Assembly (NCBI RefSeq): GCF_007970465.1
Contig: NZ_CP042429.1
Location: 496,001 to 560,000, forward strand
Length of the DNA stretch: 64,000 bases
Direction: 5' to 3'
DNA from: Corynebacterium nuruki S6-4
Lineage (GTDB): Bacteria; Actinomycetota; Actinomycetes; Mycobacteriales; Mycobacteriaceae
Of this stretch, positions 7,256 through 17,182 are shown piece by piece. Position 1 is the stretch's first letter; every line of letters begins with the position of its first letter. The translations under genes were made by a program, and so were the position numbers. The notes below the pieces were generated by a model. The model was not told the DNA's origin. It saw nothing but the letters and a program-made list of their open reading frames with translations, and made no database searches.

Positions 7256-7324
7256 GAACGGGGAATTCTGACTGTCACCAGGTATGTGACCGTCACCACC
7301 TGTTGTGTAAGGAGCACACCACCC

Positions 7325-9394
7325 GTGAGTGAATCAGCCGTGAGCACCACCCCCGCCGCCCCCGTGACCTTCACGGTCCCGGCGGGCGAGTCCGCCGGTG
7401 CCGCCATGCGTCCGCTGGAACTGCCCAACAAGGGTCCCGAGGCTGTCGTCTGCGTGAAGGACGCCGACGGTAACCTGCGTGACCTCGCCTTCACTCCGGA
7501 GACCGACACCGAGGTCACCGCCGTCCCGGCCAACACCGACGACGGGCGTGGCGTGATCCGCCACTCCTGCGCCCACGTCCTGGCCCAGGCCGTGCAGAAG
7601 GAGTTCCCCGGCACGAAGCTGGGGATCGGTCCGGCGATCGAGGACGGCTTCTACTACGACTTCGAGCCCGCCGAGCCCTTCACCCCCGAGGACCTGAAGA
7701 AGCTCGAGAAGGTGATGAAGAAGATCATCAAGTCGGGCCAGAAGTTCGAGCGCAAGGCCTATGACTCGGTGGAGGACGCCCGCCTGGAGTACCTCCAGGA
7801 GCCGTTCAAGCTGGAGCTCGTCGACGACAAATCCCGCGGCGACATCCCCGACGGCGATGCCTCGGTGGAGGTCGGCGAGGGTGAGCTCACCGCCTACTCC
7901 AACGTGAACCCGCGGACCGGCGAGGTCGAGTGGTACGACCTGTGCCGCGGCCCGCACGTCCCGACGACCCGGTACATCCCGGCGTTCGCCCTCACCCGTA
8001 CCTCCGCCGCCTACTGGCGCGGCGACCAGTCCAAGGCCGGCCTGCAGCGCATCTACGGCACCGCGTGGGAGTCGAAGGAGGCGCTCGACGCCTACCAGAC
8101 CCGCATCGCGGAGGCGGAGAAGCGCGACCACCGTCGCCTCGGCCAGGAGCTGGACCTGTTCAGCTTCCCCGACGAGATCGGCTCCGGCTTCCCGGTCTTC
8201 CACCCGGACGGGGCGATCGTGCGGTTCGAGATGGAGGAGCACTCGCGTCGCCGGCACCTCGCCAGCGGCTACTCCTTCGTCAACACCCCGCACATCACCA
8301 AGGGTGACCTGTTCAAGAAGTCGGGGCACCTCGACTGGTACGCCGACGGCATGTTCCCGCCCATGAAGCTCGACGAGGAGCGGGACGCCGACGGCAACAT
8401 CACCAAGCAGGCCGTCGACTACTACGCCAAGCCGATGAACTGCCCGATGCACAACCTCATCTTCGCCTCCCGCGGCCGGTCCTACCGCGAACTGCCGCTG
8501 CGGCTGTTCGAGTTCGGCACCGTCTACCGCTACGAGAAGTCCGGTGTGATCCACGGCCTGACCCGCGCCCGCGGCTTCACCCAGGACGACGCGCACATCT
8601 ACTGCACCGAGGACCAGCTCGAGACCGAGCTGACCTCCGTGCTCGAGTTCATCATCTCGCTGCTCAAGGACTACGGTCTCGACGACTTCTACCTGGAGCT
8701 GTCGACCAAGGACCCGAACAAGTACATCGGTGACGACGACGTGTGGGAGCGCTCCACCGAGACGCTGCGTTCCGTCGCCGAGAAGTCCGGCCTCGAGCTG
8801 GTCCCGGACCCGGCCGGTGCGGCGTTCTACGGCCCGAAGATCTCGGTCCAGGCCCGGGACGCCATCGGCCGTACCTGGCAGATGTCCACCCTGCAGCTGG
8901 ACTTCAACCTGCCGGAGCGTTTCGACCTGGAGTACACCGCCCCCGACGGTTCGAAGCAGCGTCCGGTGATGATCCACCGTGCCCTGTTCGGGTCGATCGA
9001 GCGGTTCTTCGCCGTCCTGCTGGAGCACTACGCCGGTGCGTTCCCCGCCTGGCTGGCCCCGCACCAGGTCACCGGCATCCCCGTCGCCGACGAGTTCACC
9101 CCGTACCTCGAGGAGCTCATCGCCGAGCTGCGCGGCCACGGCGTCCGCGCCGCGGTGGACACCTCCGACGACCGGATGCAGAAGAAGATCCGCAACCACA
9201 CCACCGGCAAGGTCCCCTTCATGCTGCTGGCCGGTGGCCGGGACGTCGAGGCGAACGCGGTGAGCTTCCGCTTCCTCGACGGCTCCCAGGTCAACGGGGT
9301 GCCGCGGGAGGACGCCGTGCGCGTGATCGCGGACTGGGTCGCCTCCCGCCGTAACCAGCAGCCGAGCGGAGAGAGCATTGCAGAGTTCCTCTGA
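7325..9394 (+). CDS. thrS: Threonyl-tRNA synthetase
   Basis: This 689-residue class II synthetase attaches threonine to tRNA-Thr. A TGS domain comes first, then the editing domain with HSCAHVLAQ (HxxxH). The catalytic core includes CRGPHVPTT, the zinc-site region MNCPMHN and the motif 2 region [15 protein letters not shown]. The C-terminal anticodon-binding domain starts at about residue 585. The GTG at 7325 was chosen because AAGGAG stands 10 bases upstream; an ATG at 7286 would lie upstream of this ribosome site. The gene heads a run (thrS-HIT-pgsA-patA-pimA) that keeps the mycobacterial order, and its end overlaps the HIT gene. Confidence 0.97.
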   Translation: MSESAVSTTPAAPVTFTVPAGESAGAAMRPLELPNKGPEAVVCVKDADGNLRDLAFTPETDTEVTAVPANTDDGRGVIRHSCAHVLAQAVQKEFPGTKLGIGPAIEDGFYYDFEPAEPFTPEDLKKLEKVMKKIIKSGQKFERKAYDSVEDARLEYLQEPFKLELVDDKSRGDIPDGDASVEVGEGELTAYSNVNPRTGEVEWYDLCRGPHVPTTRYIPAFALTRTSAAYWRGDQSKAGLQRIYGTAWESKEALDAYQTRIAEAEKRDHRRLGQELDLFSFPDEIGSGFPVFHPDGAIVRFEMEEHSRRRHLASGYSFVNTPHITKGDLFKKSGHLDWYADGMFPPMKLDEERDADGNITKQAVDYYAKPMNCPMHNLIFASRGRSYRELPLRLFEFGTVYRYEKSGVIHGLTRARGFTQDDAHIYCTEDQLETELTSVLEFIISLLKDYGLDDFYLELSTKDPNKYIGDDDVWERSTETLRSVAEKSGLELVPDPAGAAFYGPKISVQARDAIGRTWQMSTLQLDFNLPERFDLEYTAPDGSKQRPVMIHRALFGSIERFFAVLLEHYAGAFPAWLAPHQVTGIPVADEFTPYLEELIAELRGHGVRAAVDTSDDRMQKKIRNHTTGKVPFMLLAGGRDVEANAVSFRFLDGSQVNGVPREDAVRVIADWVASRRNQQPSGESIAEFL

Positions 9395-9980
9395 CCCGCG
9401 GGACAGTGACCGGCGCGACAGCGACCGGCCGGCTCCCGTGACGGACACCGGTGCCGGCGTCCCCGACCGCCTCGAGCGGCTGTGGGCGCCCTACCGGTCG
9501 TCCTACGTCAGCAGCAACGGGCGGTCGGCCGATCCTTTCGTCGACCTGCCCGCGGGCACGGACGAGGACGGTCTCATCGTGGCGCGCGGGGCCGAGGTGT
9601 TCTGCATTCTGAACCTCTACCCGTACAATCCTGGTCACATGATGGTCATCCCGTACCGTCCGGTCGCCTCCTATGAGGACCTGACGGAATCGGAGACCGC
9701 CGAATTCGCCGCCTTCACCAAGACGGCGTTGCGTGTGCTGCACCGCGTGTCCCACCCGGACGCGGTGAACGTCGGCATGAACCTCGGGAAAGCCTCGGGG
9801 GGTTCGGTCCCCGGTCACCTGCACCAGCACATCGTGCCGCGGTGGCAGGGCGACGCGAACTTCATGACGGTCCTGGACGGGACGAAGGTGCTCGTCCAGG
9901 CACTGTCGGAGACCAGGGCACTGCTGGCGCAGGCGTGGCGGCAGTGTGATGAGGGTGGCAAGACGGAGGAGACGGAGTAA
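9378..9980 (+). CDS. HIT-family nucleotide hydrolase/phosphorylase
   Basis: A 200-residue histidine-triad protein. The active-site motif [10 protein letters not shown] (HxHxH) is near residue 149, and the N-terminal half carries [15 protein letters not shown]. The M. tuberculosis homologue next to thrS has been described as an Ap4A phosphorylase, so action on dinucleoside polyphosphates is plausible. Translation probably begins at the TTG at 9378 inside the end of thrS, preceded by GGAGAG. A GTG at 9438 is the alternative and would give 180 residues. The stop overlaps the next start by one base (TAATG). Confidence 0.9.
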   Translation: MQSSSDPRDSDRRDSDRPAPVTDTGAGVPDRLERLWAPYRSSYVSSNGRSADPFVDLPAGTDEDGLIVARGAEVFCILNLYPYNPGHMMVIPYRPVASYEDLTESETAEFAAFTKTALRVLHRVSHPDAVNVGMNLGKASGGSVPGHLHQHIVPRWQGDANFMTVLDGTKVLVQALSETRALLAQAWRQCDEGGKTEETE

Positions 9981-10648
9981 TGCTCAGTGTGCACGGACGG
10001 CGTCCGGCGGCGGTCGTCATCGAACCGATCGCCCGACGGCTGGTGTCGTGGGGGGTGACCCCCAACGTGGTCACCATCGCCTCGACGACCGTCGCTGTGG
10101 TGCTGTCGGTCGCACTGATCCCGACGGGCTGGCATTTCCTCGCCGCCGTGCTGCTCGGCGTGGCGGTCGCCAGCGACATGATCGACGGCACGATGGCGCG
10201 GATGCGCGGCGGCGGAACCCGGTTCGGCGCCACGCTGGACGCCTCCTGCGACCGCATCACCGACGGGGTGCTCTTCGGGTCGATCGCCTGGTGGATGGCC
10301 TTCCAGAACGACCACGAGCCGTACCGGGGCCTGTTCCTGTGCGCGCTGATCATCATGGTCGCCAGCCAGGTCACCTCCTATGTGAAGGCCCGCGCCGAGG
10401 CCTCCGGCATCAAGGTCGACGGGGGTCTCATCGAGCGCCCCGAGCGGCTCATCATCGGGCTCGTCGCCCTCGGCCTGTCCGGGCTCGGCGTGCCCTACGT
10501 GCTGGGCGGCGGCCTGATCATCCTCGCGGTCGGCTCGGTGTACACCGTCATCGAACGGCTCGTCATCGTCGCGAAATCCGATCTGGCGCAGGAGACCATC
10601 GCACCGCCGACGGGGGCGAAGGACTTCACGGACGAGGCGGAGGACTGA
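9980..10648 (+). CDS. pgsA: Phosphatidylinositol phosphate synthase
   Basis: A 222-residue membrane enzyme of the CDP-alcohol phosphotransferase family. The signature DMIDGTMAR followed by GTRFGATLDASCDR matches the D-x2-DG-x2-AR-x8-G-x3-D-x3-D motif that binds CDP and the metal ions. About six membrane helices are visible. In actinobacteria this enzyme joins CDP-diacylglycerol to inositol-1-phosphate, giving the precursor of phosphatidylinositol. The function is supported by the two downstream PIM-pathway genes, patA and pimA. The start is coupled to the HIT gene through a one-base overlap. Confidence 0.95.
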   Translation: MLSVHGRRPAAVVIEPIARRLVSWGVTPNVVTIASTTVAVVLSVALIPTGWHFLAAVLLGVAVASDMIDGTMARMRGGGTRFGATLDASCDRITDGVLFGSIAWWMAFQNDHEPYRGLFLCALIIMVASQVTSYVKARAEASGIKVDGGLIERPERLIIGLVALGLSGLGVPYVLGGGLIILAVGSVYTVIERLVIVAKSDLAQETIAPPTGAKDFTDEAED

Positions 10649-10655
10649 CCCCGCG

Positions 10656-11642
10656 ATGACGGAACAGACCCCCGCCACCCCGACCCTCACCGACCGGCTG
10701 ACCTCCGAGGCCAGCGCCCTGGCCTACCGGGCGGGCTGGGCCGTCACCCGGCTGCTCCCGCAGCAGGTGGCGGACCGGCTCTTCGACATGATCGCCGACG
10801 TCGCCTCGCATCAGGGGGTCGGCCCCGAGCAGTTGCGCGCCAACCTCGGCCGGGTCGTCGGGGACGCCAACGTCACCCGTCGGCTGGTCCGCGACTCGAT
10901 GCGGTCCTACCTGCGCTACTGGAAAGAAGCCTTCCGGCTGCCGTCGATGAGCGGCCCGGACAAGGTCGCCGACCTGACCGCGACGCTGCGTGCCGGCTTC
11001 GCACCCGCGGACATCGAGCGGCTCGCCGCCGCCCACGCGCGCGGCAGAGGGGTGGTGCTCACCCTGCCGCACTCCGGCAACTGGGACATGGCGGGGGTGT
11101 GGCTGGTCAACACCTTCGGCCAGTTCACCACCGTCGCCGAGCGGCTGAAACCGGAGAGCCTGTTCGAGGCCTTCGTCGACTACCGGGAGTCCCTCGGCTT
11201 CGAGGTGCTCCCGCTGTCGGGCGGGGAGCAGCCGCCGTTCGCGCGGCTGCGCGAGGTGCTCCGTGGCGGCGGGATCGTCTGCCTGCTGGGGGAGCGGGAC
11301 CTCTCTGGTAAAGGTGTGGAGGTTGACTTCTTCGGTGAGCGCACGAGTATGCCCGCCGGGTCCTGCCGGCTGGCCCAGGAGACCGGGGCGGCGGTGATCC
11401 CCGTCCACTCCTACTTCACCGACGGCGGCTGGGGTCTCGTCATCGGCGAGGAGATCGATTCCACACTGCCGCTGACGGAGATGGTCCAGCAGCAGGCGGA
11501 CCAGTTCGCCGCGAACATCGCCGCCCATCCGGCCGACTGGCACATGCTCCAGCCGCTGTGGTTCGGGGACCTCTCGGACCGCCGGCGGCGCATCCTCGGC
11601 CTCGACGACACGGACGGTGCGACCGGAGGTGACCGGGCGTGA
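10656..11642 (+). CDS. patA: Phosphatidylinositol mannoside acyltransferase (PatA-like)
   Basis: A 328-residue member of the LpxL/HtrB acyltransferase family. The catalytic H-x4-D motif is present as HSGNWDMA at about residue 131. The enzyme transfers a palmitoyl chain from acyl-CoA to the mannose of PIM1 or PIM2 at the inner face of the membrane. The gene lies between the phosphatidylinositol synthase and PimA genes, as in mycobacteria. It overlaps pimA by 4 bases (GTGA). Confidence 0.93.
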   Translation: MTEQTPATPTLTDRLTSEASALAYRAGWAVTRLLPQQVADRLFDMIADVASHQGVGPEQLRANLGRVVGDANVTRRLVRDSMRSYLRYWKEAFRLPSMSGPDKVADLTATLRAGFAPADIERLAAAHARGRGVVLTLPHSGNWDMAGVWLVNTFGQFTTVAERLKPESLFEAFVDYRESLGFEVLPLSGGEQPPFARLREVLRGGGIVCLLGERDLSGKGVEVDFFGERTSMPAGSCRLAQETGAAVIPVHSYFTDGGWGLVIGEEIDSTLPLTEMVQQQADQFAANIAAHPADWHMLQPLWFGDLSDRRRRILGLDDTDGATGGDRA

Positions 11643-12796
11643 AGATCGGCATGGTCTGCCCCTACTCCTTCGACGAGCCCGGCGGCGTCCAGAACCACGC
11701 GATCCAGCTCTGCGAGGAACTGCAGCGCCGGGGCCACGAGGTCAGCCTCATAGGCCCCGGCGGGCCGGACGCCGACGTACCCGATTTCGTCGACTGCGGC
11801 GGCGGCTCGATCCCGATCCGCTACAACGGGTCGGTCGCCCGGCTGTCCTTCCTCCCGCCGACCTGGCACCACCTCAAGCGGTGGATCTCGGCCCATGACT
11901 TCGACGTGCTGCACCTGCACGAACCCAACTCGCCGAGTTACTCGATGATCAGCCTGGCCGTCGCCGACGGCCCGATGGTCGCGACCTACCATGCCGCCAC
12001 GACGAACTCCCTGATCCTGCGGACTTTCCTGCCGGTGCTGCGCCCGTTCCTGGAGAAGATCCACGCCGGTATCGCCGTCTCGGAGGAGGCGCGCCGCTGG
12101 CAGGTCGAGATGCTCGCCGGCGACCCGGTGCTCATCCCCAACGGTGTGGAGACCCGCCTCTACCGGGACGCCACGCCGCTGGCGGGTCTCGACCCCGACC
12201 GGCCGCGGGTGATGTTCCTCGGCCGGTTCGAGGAGCCCCGCAAGGGGTTCCAGATCCTGCTGCGTGCCCTGCCCCGGATCCTGAAGGAGGTCCCGGACCT
12301 CGAGGTGATCGTCGTGGGCGGCGGTGACATCGGGGACCTGCACCAGATGCTCCGCCGGGCGAAGGTCAGCTGGGTCGACGGGGTGGAGACCGCCGACCGG
12401 GCGACGGTGCGGATCCTCGGCCGGGTCAGTGAGGAGGACAAGGCCGCGGCCCTGGCCGCCTCGGACGTCTACATCGCCCCGAACACCGGCGGTGAGAGTT
12501 TCGGCATCGTGCTCGTCGAGGCGATGGCGGCGGGCGCGGCGATCGTCGCCAGTGACATCCCCGCGTTCGCCGCCGTCACCGACCACGGCCAGGCCGGCCG
12601 GTTGTTCGGAAACGGGTCGGCCCGCGAACTCGCCCAGGCCGTCACCGGGGTCCTGCTCGACGACGAGGGCCGGGCGGACCTGATCCGGCGCGGCACCGAA
12701 CGCAGCCGCGACTTCGACTGGGACCGGGTCGCCACCCAGGTCGAGCGGGTCTACGAGACCGTGGTGACCCCCGGTCGCAAGGTGGTGCGCGCATGA
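11639..12796 (+). CDS. pimA: Phosphatidylinositol alpha-mannosyltransferase PimA
   Basis: A 385-residue GT4 retaining glycosyltransferase. The N-terminal Rossmann domain opens KIGMVCPYSFDEPGGVQNH, with the GGVQ loop that contacts GDP-mannose and phosphatidylinositol. The C-terminal domain carries the E-x7-E motif in ESFGIVLVEAMAAG (about residue 286). It transfers the first mannose from GDP-mannose to phosphatidylinositol, the committed step of PIM and lipomannan synthesis. The GTG start overlaps the patA stop, and the gene end overlaps the next gene by 4 bases, so the group is tightly coupled. Confidence 0.95.
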   Translation: MKIGMVCPYSFDEPGGVQNHAIQLCEELQRRGHEVSLIGPGGPDADVPDFVDCGGGSIPIRYNGSVARLSFLPPTWHHLKRWISAHDFDVLHLHEPNSPSYSMISLAVADGPMVATYHAATTNSLILRTFLPVLRPFLEKIHAGIAVSEEARRWQVEMLAGDPVLIPNGVETRLYRDATPLAGLDPDRPRVMFLGRFEEPRKGFQILLRALPRILKEVPDLEVIVVGGGDIGDLHQMLRRAKVSWVDGVETADRATVRILGRVSEEDKAAALAASDVYIAPNTGGESFGIVLVEAMAAGAAIVASDIPAFAAVTDHGQAGRLFGNGSARELAQAVTGVLLDDEGRADLIRRGTERSRDFDWDRVATQVERVYETVVTPGRKVVRA

Positions 12797-13269
12797 TCCC
12801 CGGCTGGCTGCTCATTGTCGTGGCCGTGGTCGCGGTGGTCGCCGTGGTGGGGATGTGGTTGTCGGGGCTGGCGAACCGCCTCAACCGGCTGCACATCCGC
12901 ACCGACTCGGCGCGGATCAACCTGGAGGGCGCACTGCGCGCCCGGGCCGGCGTGGTCGCCGCACTGCGCCCGGACCTGTCGCCGGAGGCCGGTCGGACGA
13001 CCGCGGTCGCGCTGCGGGCCTCCGACATGGACGCCCGCTCGGAGGTGGAGAACCTGCTGCTGCGCGAGCTCAGTGACTCCGACCGCCGCAACCCCGCCTT
13101 CATCGAGGCCTCGACGAAGGTCGATCTCGCCGGCCGGTTCTACAACGACGCGGTCGGGGACACCCGCGACGTGCGCGGACGCCTGGTCGTCCGACTGTTC
13201 CGGCTGGCGGGCAACGCCCCGTTGCCGGAGTACTACGAGGCCCTCTCGGCCGGCGACGTCGGCCTCTGA
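12793..13269 (+). CDS. LemA-like membrane protein of unknown function
   Basis: A 158-residue protein with one N-terminal membrane helix (residues 4-24). The soluble part resembles the helical LemA domain: a basic stretch NRLNRLHIRTDSARINLEG, then long amphipathic helices, and near the end AGRFYNDAVGDTRDVRGR. A similar short membrane protein follows pimA in mycobacteria. No catalytic residues are recognisable. The start overlaps the pimA stop by 4 bases, so it is expressed with the PIM genes and may have a membrane-associated role. LemA assignment is by pattern only. Confidence 0.7.
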   Translation: MIPGWLLIVVAVVAVVAVVGMWLSGLANRLNRLHIRTDSARINLEGALRARAGVVAALRPDLSPEAGRTTAVALRASDMDARSEVENLLLRELSDSDRRNPAFIEASTKVDLAGRFYNDAVGDTRDVRGRLVVRLFRLAGNAPLPEYYEALSAGDVGL

Positions 13270-13313
13270 CGGTAACTGTGGCCCCGGAACGGACCGGGCG
13301 GTCTACCGGGCGG

Positions 13314-13319
13314 TACGAT
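13314..13319 (+). promoter_or_regulatory. -10 box of the pdxS-tesB-pdxT operon
   Basis: TACGAT lies 50 bases before the pdxS start codon, in a short gap after the PIM operon. Confidence 0.5.
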
Positions 13320-13369
13320 GACTTCAACTGCGAACGGACGCAGGGCAATCACGAGACAAGCGAGGATCG

Positions 13370-14278
13370 ATGACTGACAACACTGCCGCCGCCGACGCCG
13401 GACGGGGCACCGCCCGCGTGAAGCGGGGCCTGGCCGACATGCTCAAGGGCGGCGTGATCATGGACGTGGTCACCCCGGAGCAGGCGAAGATCGCCGAGGA
13501 CGCGGGCGCGACCGCCGTCATGGCACTGGAGCGGGTACCCGCCGACATCCGCGCCGAGGGCGGGGTCTCCCGGGCATCCGACCCCGACATGATCGAGGGG
13601 ATCATCGAGGCGGTCACCATCCCGGTGATGGCCAAGGCCCGGATCGGCCACTTCGTCGAGGCGCAGGTGCTGCAGAGCCTGGGCGTCGACTTCATCGACG
13701 AGTCGGAGGTCCTGACCCCGGCCGACTACAGCAACCACATCGACAAGTTCGATTTCACCGTGCCGTTCGTGTGCGGCGCGACGAACCTCGGCGAGGCGCT
13801 GCGCCGCATCAACGAGGGTGCCGCAATGATCCGGTCGAAGGGTGAGGCCGGCACCGGTGACGTCTCCAACGCCGTCACCCACATGCGCACCATCCGCGCC
13901 GAGATCAACCGGCTGCGGTCGATGGCCCCCGACGAGCTCTACGTCGCGGCCAAGGAGCTGCAGGCCCCCTACGAGCTGGTCCGCGAGGTCGCCGAGAACG
14001 GCAAGCTCCCGGTGGTGCTGTTCACCGCCGGCGGCATCGCCACCCCGGCCGATGCCGCGATGATGATGCAGCTCGGCGCCGAGGGCGTGTTCGTCGGCTC
14101 CGGCATCTTCAAGTCCGGCGACCCGGTCAAGCGGGCGAAGGCGATCGTCCAGGCCACCCTGAACTACGAGGACCCGGCCACCATCGCCGAGGTCTCCCGT
14201 GGTCTCGGCGAGGCCATGGTCGGCATCAACGTCGACGACATCCCGCAGCCGCACCGGCTGGCGGAACGGGGCTGGTGA
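13370..14278 (+). CDS. pdxS: Pyridoxal 5'-phosphate synthase subunit PdxS
   Basis: This 302-residue TIM-barrel synthase condenses ribose 5-phosphate, glyceraldehyde 3-phosphate and ammonia into pyridoxal phosphate. The family blocks are intact: [32 protein letters not shown], the lysine in [10 protein letters not shown], and GLGEAMVG near the end. The ammonia comes from the PdxT glutaminase, encoded two genes downstream. Length and sequence are typical, with no sign of decay. Confidence 0.98.
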   Translation: MTDNTAAADAGRGTARVKRGLADMLKGGVIMDVVTPEQAKIAEDAGATAVMALERVPADIRAEGGVSRASDPDMIEGIIEAVTIPVMAKARIGHFVEAQVLQSLGVDFIDESEVLTPADYSNHIDKFDFTVPFVCGATNLGEALRRINEGAAMIRSKGEAGTGDVSNAVTHMRTIRAEINRLRSMAPDELYVAAKELQAPYELVREVAENGKLPVVLFTAGGIATPADAAMMMQLGAEGVFVGSGIFKSGDPVKRAKAIVQATLNYEDPATIAEVSRGLGEAMVGINVDDIPQPHRLAERGW

Positions 14279-14285
14279 CCCGGTC

Positions 14286-15194
14286 GTGACCGACACCCCG
14301 AACACCCGCCCCGGGCTGCGTGACGTTCCCACGGAACGTCGTCCGAGGATCACCGACGTCCTGGATCTCGAGCGTATCGACTCGGGCATCTACCGTGGCC
14401 AGGTCATCCCCTCGGCCCTGAAGCGGACGTTCGGTGGTCAGGTCGCGGCACAGTCGCTGGTCGCGGCGACCCGCACGGTCGGCCCCGAGTACCGGGTGCA
14501 CTCACTGCACGGCTACTTCGTCGGCCCCGGCGACTCCGACCGGCCCGCCGTCTACCTCGTCGACGAGGTCCGCAACGGCCGTTCGTTCCGGGTCCGCTCG
14601 GTGCGGGCGGTGCAGGACGGCCGCACGCTGTTCATCATGCAGGCCAGTTTCCATGTCCGGGACGACCACGGCCCGGAGCACTCCAACACGATGCGCGACG
14701 TCCCCGGTCCCGAGTCGATCGTCCCGGACCTGTCGGACAGTCGGCCGTCGACGAAGGCCTTCGCGAAGGACTGGGAGGACTGGGACATCCGTATCGTCCC
14801 GCCGGACCAGTACGAGCACGATCCGCACGCCGCCTCCCAGCAGGTGGTGTGGTTCCGGTCGAAGCTGCCGCTGCCCGATGACGAGACCTTCCACATCTGC
14901 ACCCTGGCGTACATGTCGGACATGACGTTGCTCGGTTCGGCGACGGTGCCGCACCGGGACCAGAAGGTGCAGGAGGCGTCCCTGGACCACGCCATGTGGT
15001 TCATGCGCCCGTTCCGGGCCGACGAGTGGCTGCTCTACGACCAGACCTCGCCCTCGGCCCATGGTGGCCGGGCACTGACCACCGGACGGATCTTCAACCA
15101 GCACGGTGACCTCGTTGCCTCGGTGACCCAGGAGGGCCTGACCCGCATTCTGGCGGAGGGCCGGCAGCCCATTCCCCTGAAGGAGCAGAAGTGA
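14286..15194 (+). CDS. tesB: Acyl-CoA thioesterase II (TesB family)
   Basis: A 302-residue double-hotdog thioesterase. N-terminal blocks include FGGQVAAQSLVAA and HSLHGYFVGPGD; the C-terminal repeat has the conserved LDHAMWFMRPF and GRIFNQHGDLVASVTQEGL. Such enzymes hydrolyse medium- and long-chain acyl-CoA. The gene lies between pdxS and pdxT, as in mycobacteria, although no biochemical link to vitamin B6 is known. The GTG at 14286 was chosen from alignment with the family N-terminus; the ribosome site is weak. The end overlaps pdxT by 4 bases. Confidence 0.93.
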   Translation: MTDTPNTRPGLRDVPTERRPRITDVLDLERIDSGIYRGQVIPSALKRTFGGQVAAQSLVAATRTVGPEYRVHSLHGYFVGPGDSDRPAVYLVDEVRNGRSFRVRSVRAVQDGRTLFIMQASFHVRDDHGPEHSNTMRDVPGPESIVPDLSDSRPSTKAFAKDWEDWDIRIVPPDQYEHDPHAASQQVVWFRSKLPLPDDETFHICTLAYMSDMTLLGSATVPHRDQKVQEASLDHAMWFMRPFRADEWLLYDQTSPSAHGGRALTTGRIFNQHGDLVASVTQEGLTRILAEGRQPIPLKEQK

Positions 15195-15811
15195 CGGATC
15201 CTCTGATCGGCGTCCTGGCGCTGCAGGGCGGCGTGGTGGAGCACCGGGCGTCGCTGGAGCGGGCCGGCGCCCGGACCCGGCTGGTGCGCCGCACCGCGCA
15301 GCTCGAGGGACTCGACGGGCTGGTGCTGCCCGGTGGCGAGTCGACGACGATGTCGAAGCTGCTGGACATCGGCGGGATGCTCGACCCGCTGCGCGGCATG
15401 CTCGCTGACGGACTGCCGGCCTTCGGAACCTGCGCAGGGCTGATCCTGCTGGCCCGTGAGGTGCTCGACACGCGCGCGGACGCGCACAGTCTCGGGGCAC
15501 TTGACATCACGGTGCGCCGCAACGCCTTCGGACGCCAGGTCGACTCGTTCGAGACGGATCTGGCGGTCACGGGCGTGACCGACGGTGAGGACGCCGCTCC
15601 CGTCCATGCGGTGTTCATCCGTGCACCCTGGGTCGAGGGTGTGGGGGAGGACGTGTCCGTCGTCGCCCGCGTCTCCGACGGGGGTGCCGCGCACGGTGCC
15701 GTCGTGGGGGTCCGGCAGGGTCCGGTGCTGGGGATCTCCTTCCACCCGGAGCTCACCGGCGACGACCGGCTGCACCGGCATTTCCTCGACATCGTGGCAG
15801 GGCAGGCCTGA
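15191..15811 (+). CDS. pdxT: Pyridoxal 5'-phosphate synthase glutaminase subunit PdxT
   Basis: This 206-residue class I glutamine amidotransferase supplies ammonia to PdxS. The motif LPGGESTTMSKLL, the nucleophile in FGTCAGLILLA (about residue 81) and the His-x-Glu pair in SFHPEL form the triad. The GTG start lies inside the end of tesB. Expected partner: 12 PdxS plus 12 PdxT subunits. Confidence 0.97.
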   Translation: MTDPLIGVLALQGGVVEHRASLERAGARTRLVRRTAQLEGLDGLVLPGGESTTMSKLLDIGGMLDPLRGMLADGLPAFGTCAGLILLAREVLDTRADAHSLGALDITVRRNAFGRQVDSFETDLAVTGVTDGEDAAPVHAVFIRAPWVEGVGEDVSVVARVSDGGAAHGAVVGVRQGPVLGISFHPELTGDDRLHRHFLDIVAGQA

Positions 15812-15836
15812 TATCCACGGGTCGGTGGTCGTGCAC

Positions 15837-15842
15837 TAGGAT
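15837..15842 (+). promoter_or_regulatory. -10 box of yebC
   Basis: TAGGAT lies 42 bases before the yebC start codon. Confidence 0.45.
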
Positions 15843-15883
15843 GGGTCCGTCAGAGTATCCCCACCCGAAAGAGCAGGTAGACC

Positions 15884-16636
15884 ATGAGCGGCCACTCGAA
15901 ATGGGCGACAACCAAGCACAAGAAGGCTGCGAATGACGCCAAGCGTGGCAAAGAGTTCGCGAAGCTGATCAAGAACATCGAGGTCGCGGCCCGGACCGGC
16001 GGCGGGGATCCGTCGGGTAACCCGACCCTCGACGACATGATCAAGAAGGCCAAGAAGGCCTCGGTCCCCAACACCAACATCGAGAGCGCGCGGAAGCGCG
16101 GTTCCGGTGAGGAGACCGGCGGCTCGGACTGGGAGACCATCGTCTACGAGGGCTACGGCCCCAACGGCGTCGCCGTGCTCATCGAGTGCCTCACCGACAA
16201 CCGCAACCGTGCCGCGACGGACGTGCGGACCGCCATGAACAAGAACGGCGGCAACATGGCGGACGCCGGTTCGGTGTCCTACCTGTTCAACCACAAGGCC
16301 GTCGCCGTGCTGGACAAGGGCGACAACACCGAGGACGACGTGCTGATGGCCGTGCTCGACGCCGGTGCCGAGGAGGTCAACGACCTGGGCGACAAGTTCG
16401 AGGTCGTCGCGGACTTCTCGGACCTGGCGAAGGTGCGCAACGCGCTCAATGAGGCGGGGATCGAGTACGATTCGCTGGATCCGGACTACCGGGCCGATGT
16501 CGAGGTTCCGCTGGACGCGGACGGGGCGAAGAAGATCCTGCGCCTCATCGACGCGCTCGAGGACGTCGACGACGTCCAGGACGTCTTCACCAACATGGAC
16601 GTCTCCGACGAGGTCCTCGCCGAACTCGACGACTAG
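15884..16636 (+). CDS. yebC: YebC/PmpR family protein
   Basis: A 250-residue protein of normal length. The N-terminus [20 protein letters not shown] is the family hallmark, followed by the acidic second and third domains. YebC proteins are described both as DNA-binding regulators and, more recently, as ribosome-associated factors that relieve stalling at proline-rich stretches. The sequence alone does not decide between these roles. It lies directly upstream of the ruvCAB region, a common arrangement, with a small minus-strand gene in between. Confidence 0.95.
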   Translation: MSGHSKWATTKHKKAANDAKRGKEFAKLIKNIEVAARTGGGDPSGNPTLDDMIKKAKKASVPNTNIESARKRGSGEETGGSDWETIVYEGYGPNGVAVLIECLTDNRNRAATDVRTAMNKNGGNMADAGSVSYLFNHKAVAVLDKGDNTEDDVLMAVLDAGAEEVNDLGDKFEVVADFSDLAKVRNALNEAGIEYDSLDPDYRADVEVPLDADGAKKILRLIDALEDVDDVQDVFTNMDVSDEVLAELDD

Positions 16637-16652
16637 TCGGGACCCCGGGGCG

Positions 16653-17075
16653 TCACCCGCCGAACGGCGGGCCGACGACCATGAGGACCGCGAAGACGAC
16701 CACGACGACGGCGGCGAGGGCTCCGGTGGTCGCCAGGGGGCGGCCGACGACGGTCGCGAGAACGGGGCCGTCCTGCCGCCAGCCGCCGTCGAGCAGCCCG
16801 GACCGGGTGGTGGACCGGGCGAAGGGGACCGTGCAGAACGGGATCACCGAGCTCAGCAGCCCGGTGATACCGCGGCCGGGGGACCAGCGGTTGTTCGTCC
16901 ACACCAGCGCGGTGACGACGACGAAGGTGAGGAAGGCCAGGCCGTGGACGGGCCCGGCGACGGGGACCAGGGCACCGGTCAGCCCGGTGTATTTCAGGAT
17001 CATGCCGAGGATCAGCAGGCCCCAGGTGGCGGCCTCGATGTCGGCGACGGTGCGGTACAGTTTCTGCGGTCTCAT
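16653..17075 (-). CDS. DUF3817 integral membrane protein
   Basis: A 140-residue protein with four hydrophobic segments. The motif KYTGLTGALVPVAGPVHG is characteristic of the actinobacterial DUF3817 family. The second half diverges from the family core and adds an extra helix (ALAAVVVVVFAVLMVVG). The function is unknown. It is convergent with yebC (16 bp apart) and divergent from ruvC, so it stands alone. Confidence 0.75.
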   Translation of the reverse strand: MRPQKLYRTVADIEAATWGLLILGMILKYTGLTGALVPVAGPVHGLAFLTFVVVTALVWTNNRWSPGRGITGLLSSVIPFCTVPFARSTTRSGLLDGGWRQDGPVLATVVGRPLATTGALAAVVVVVFAVLMVVGPPFGG

Positions 17076-17170
17076 CGGGGCCTGATGCTACCGGAGCGGC
17101 GCGCGTCCGGCGCCATTCCGGTGAGTGACGTTCACCACCGGGGGAGAGTTCCTTTATCGCACATCCGTGC

Positions 17171-17176
17171 TAGATT
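17171..17176 (+). promoter_or_regulatory. -10 box of ruvCAB, leaderless arrangement
   Basis: TAGATT ends seven bases before the GTG at 17183, so the predicted transcription start coincides with the ruvC start codon. Confidence 0.5.
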
Positions 17177-17182
17177 GGCGGC

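Noticed and set aside
7256..7324. T-box leader of thrS
   Set aside because: The leader is only about 65 nt and has no T-box sequence or terminator hairpin.
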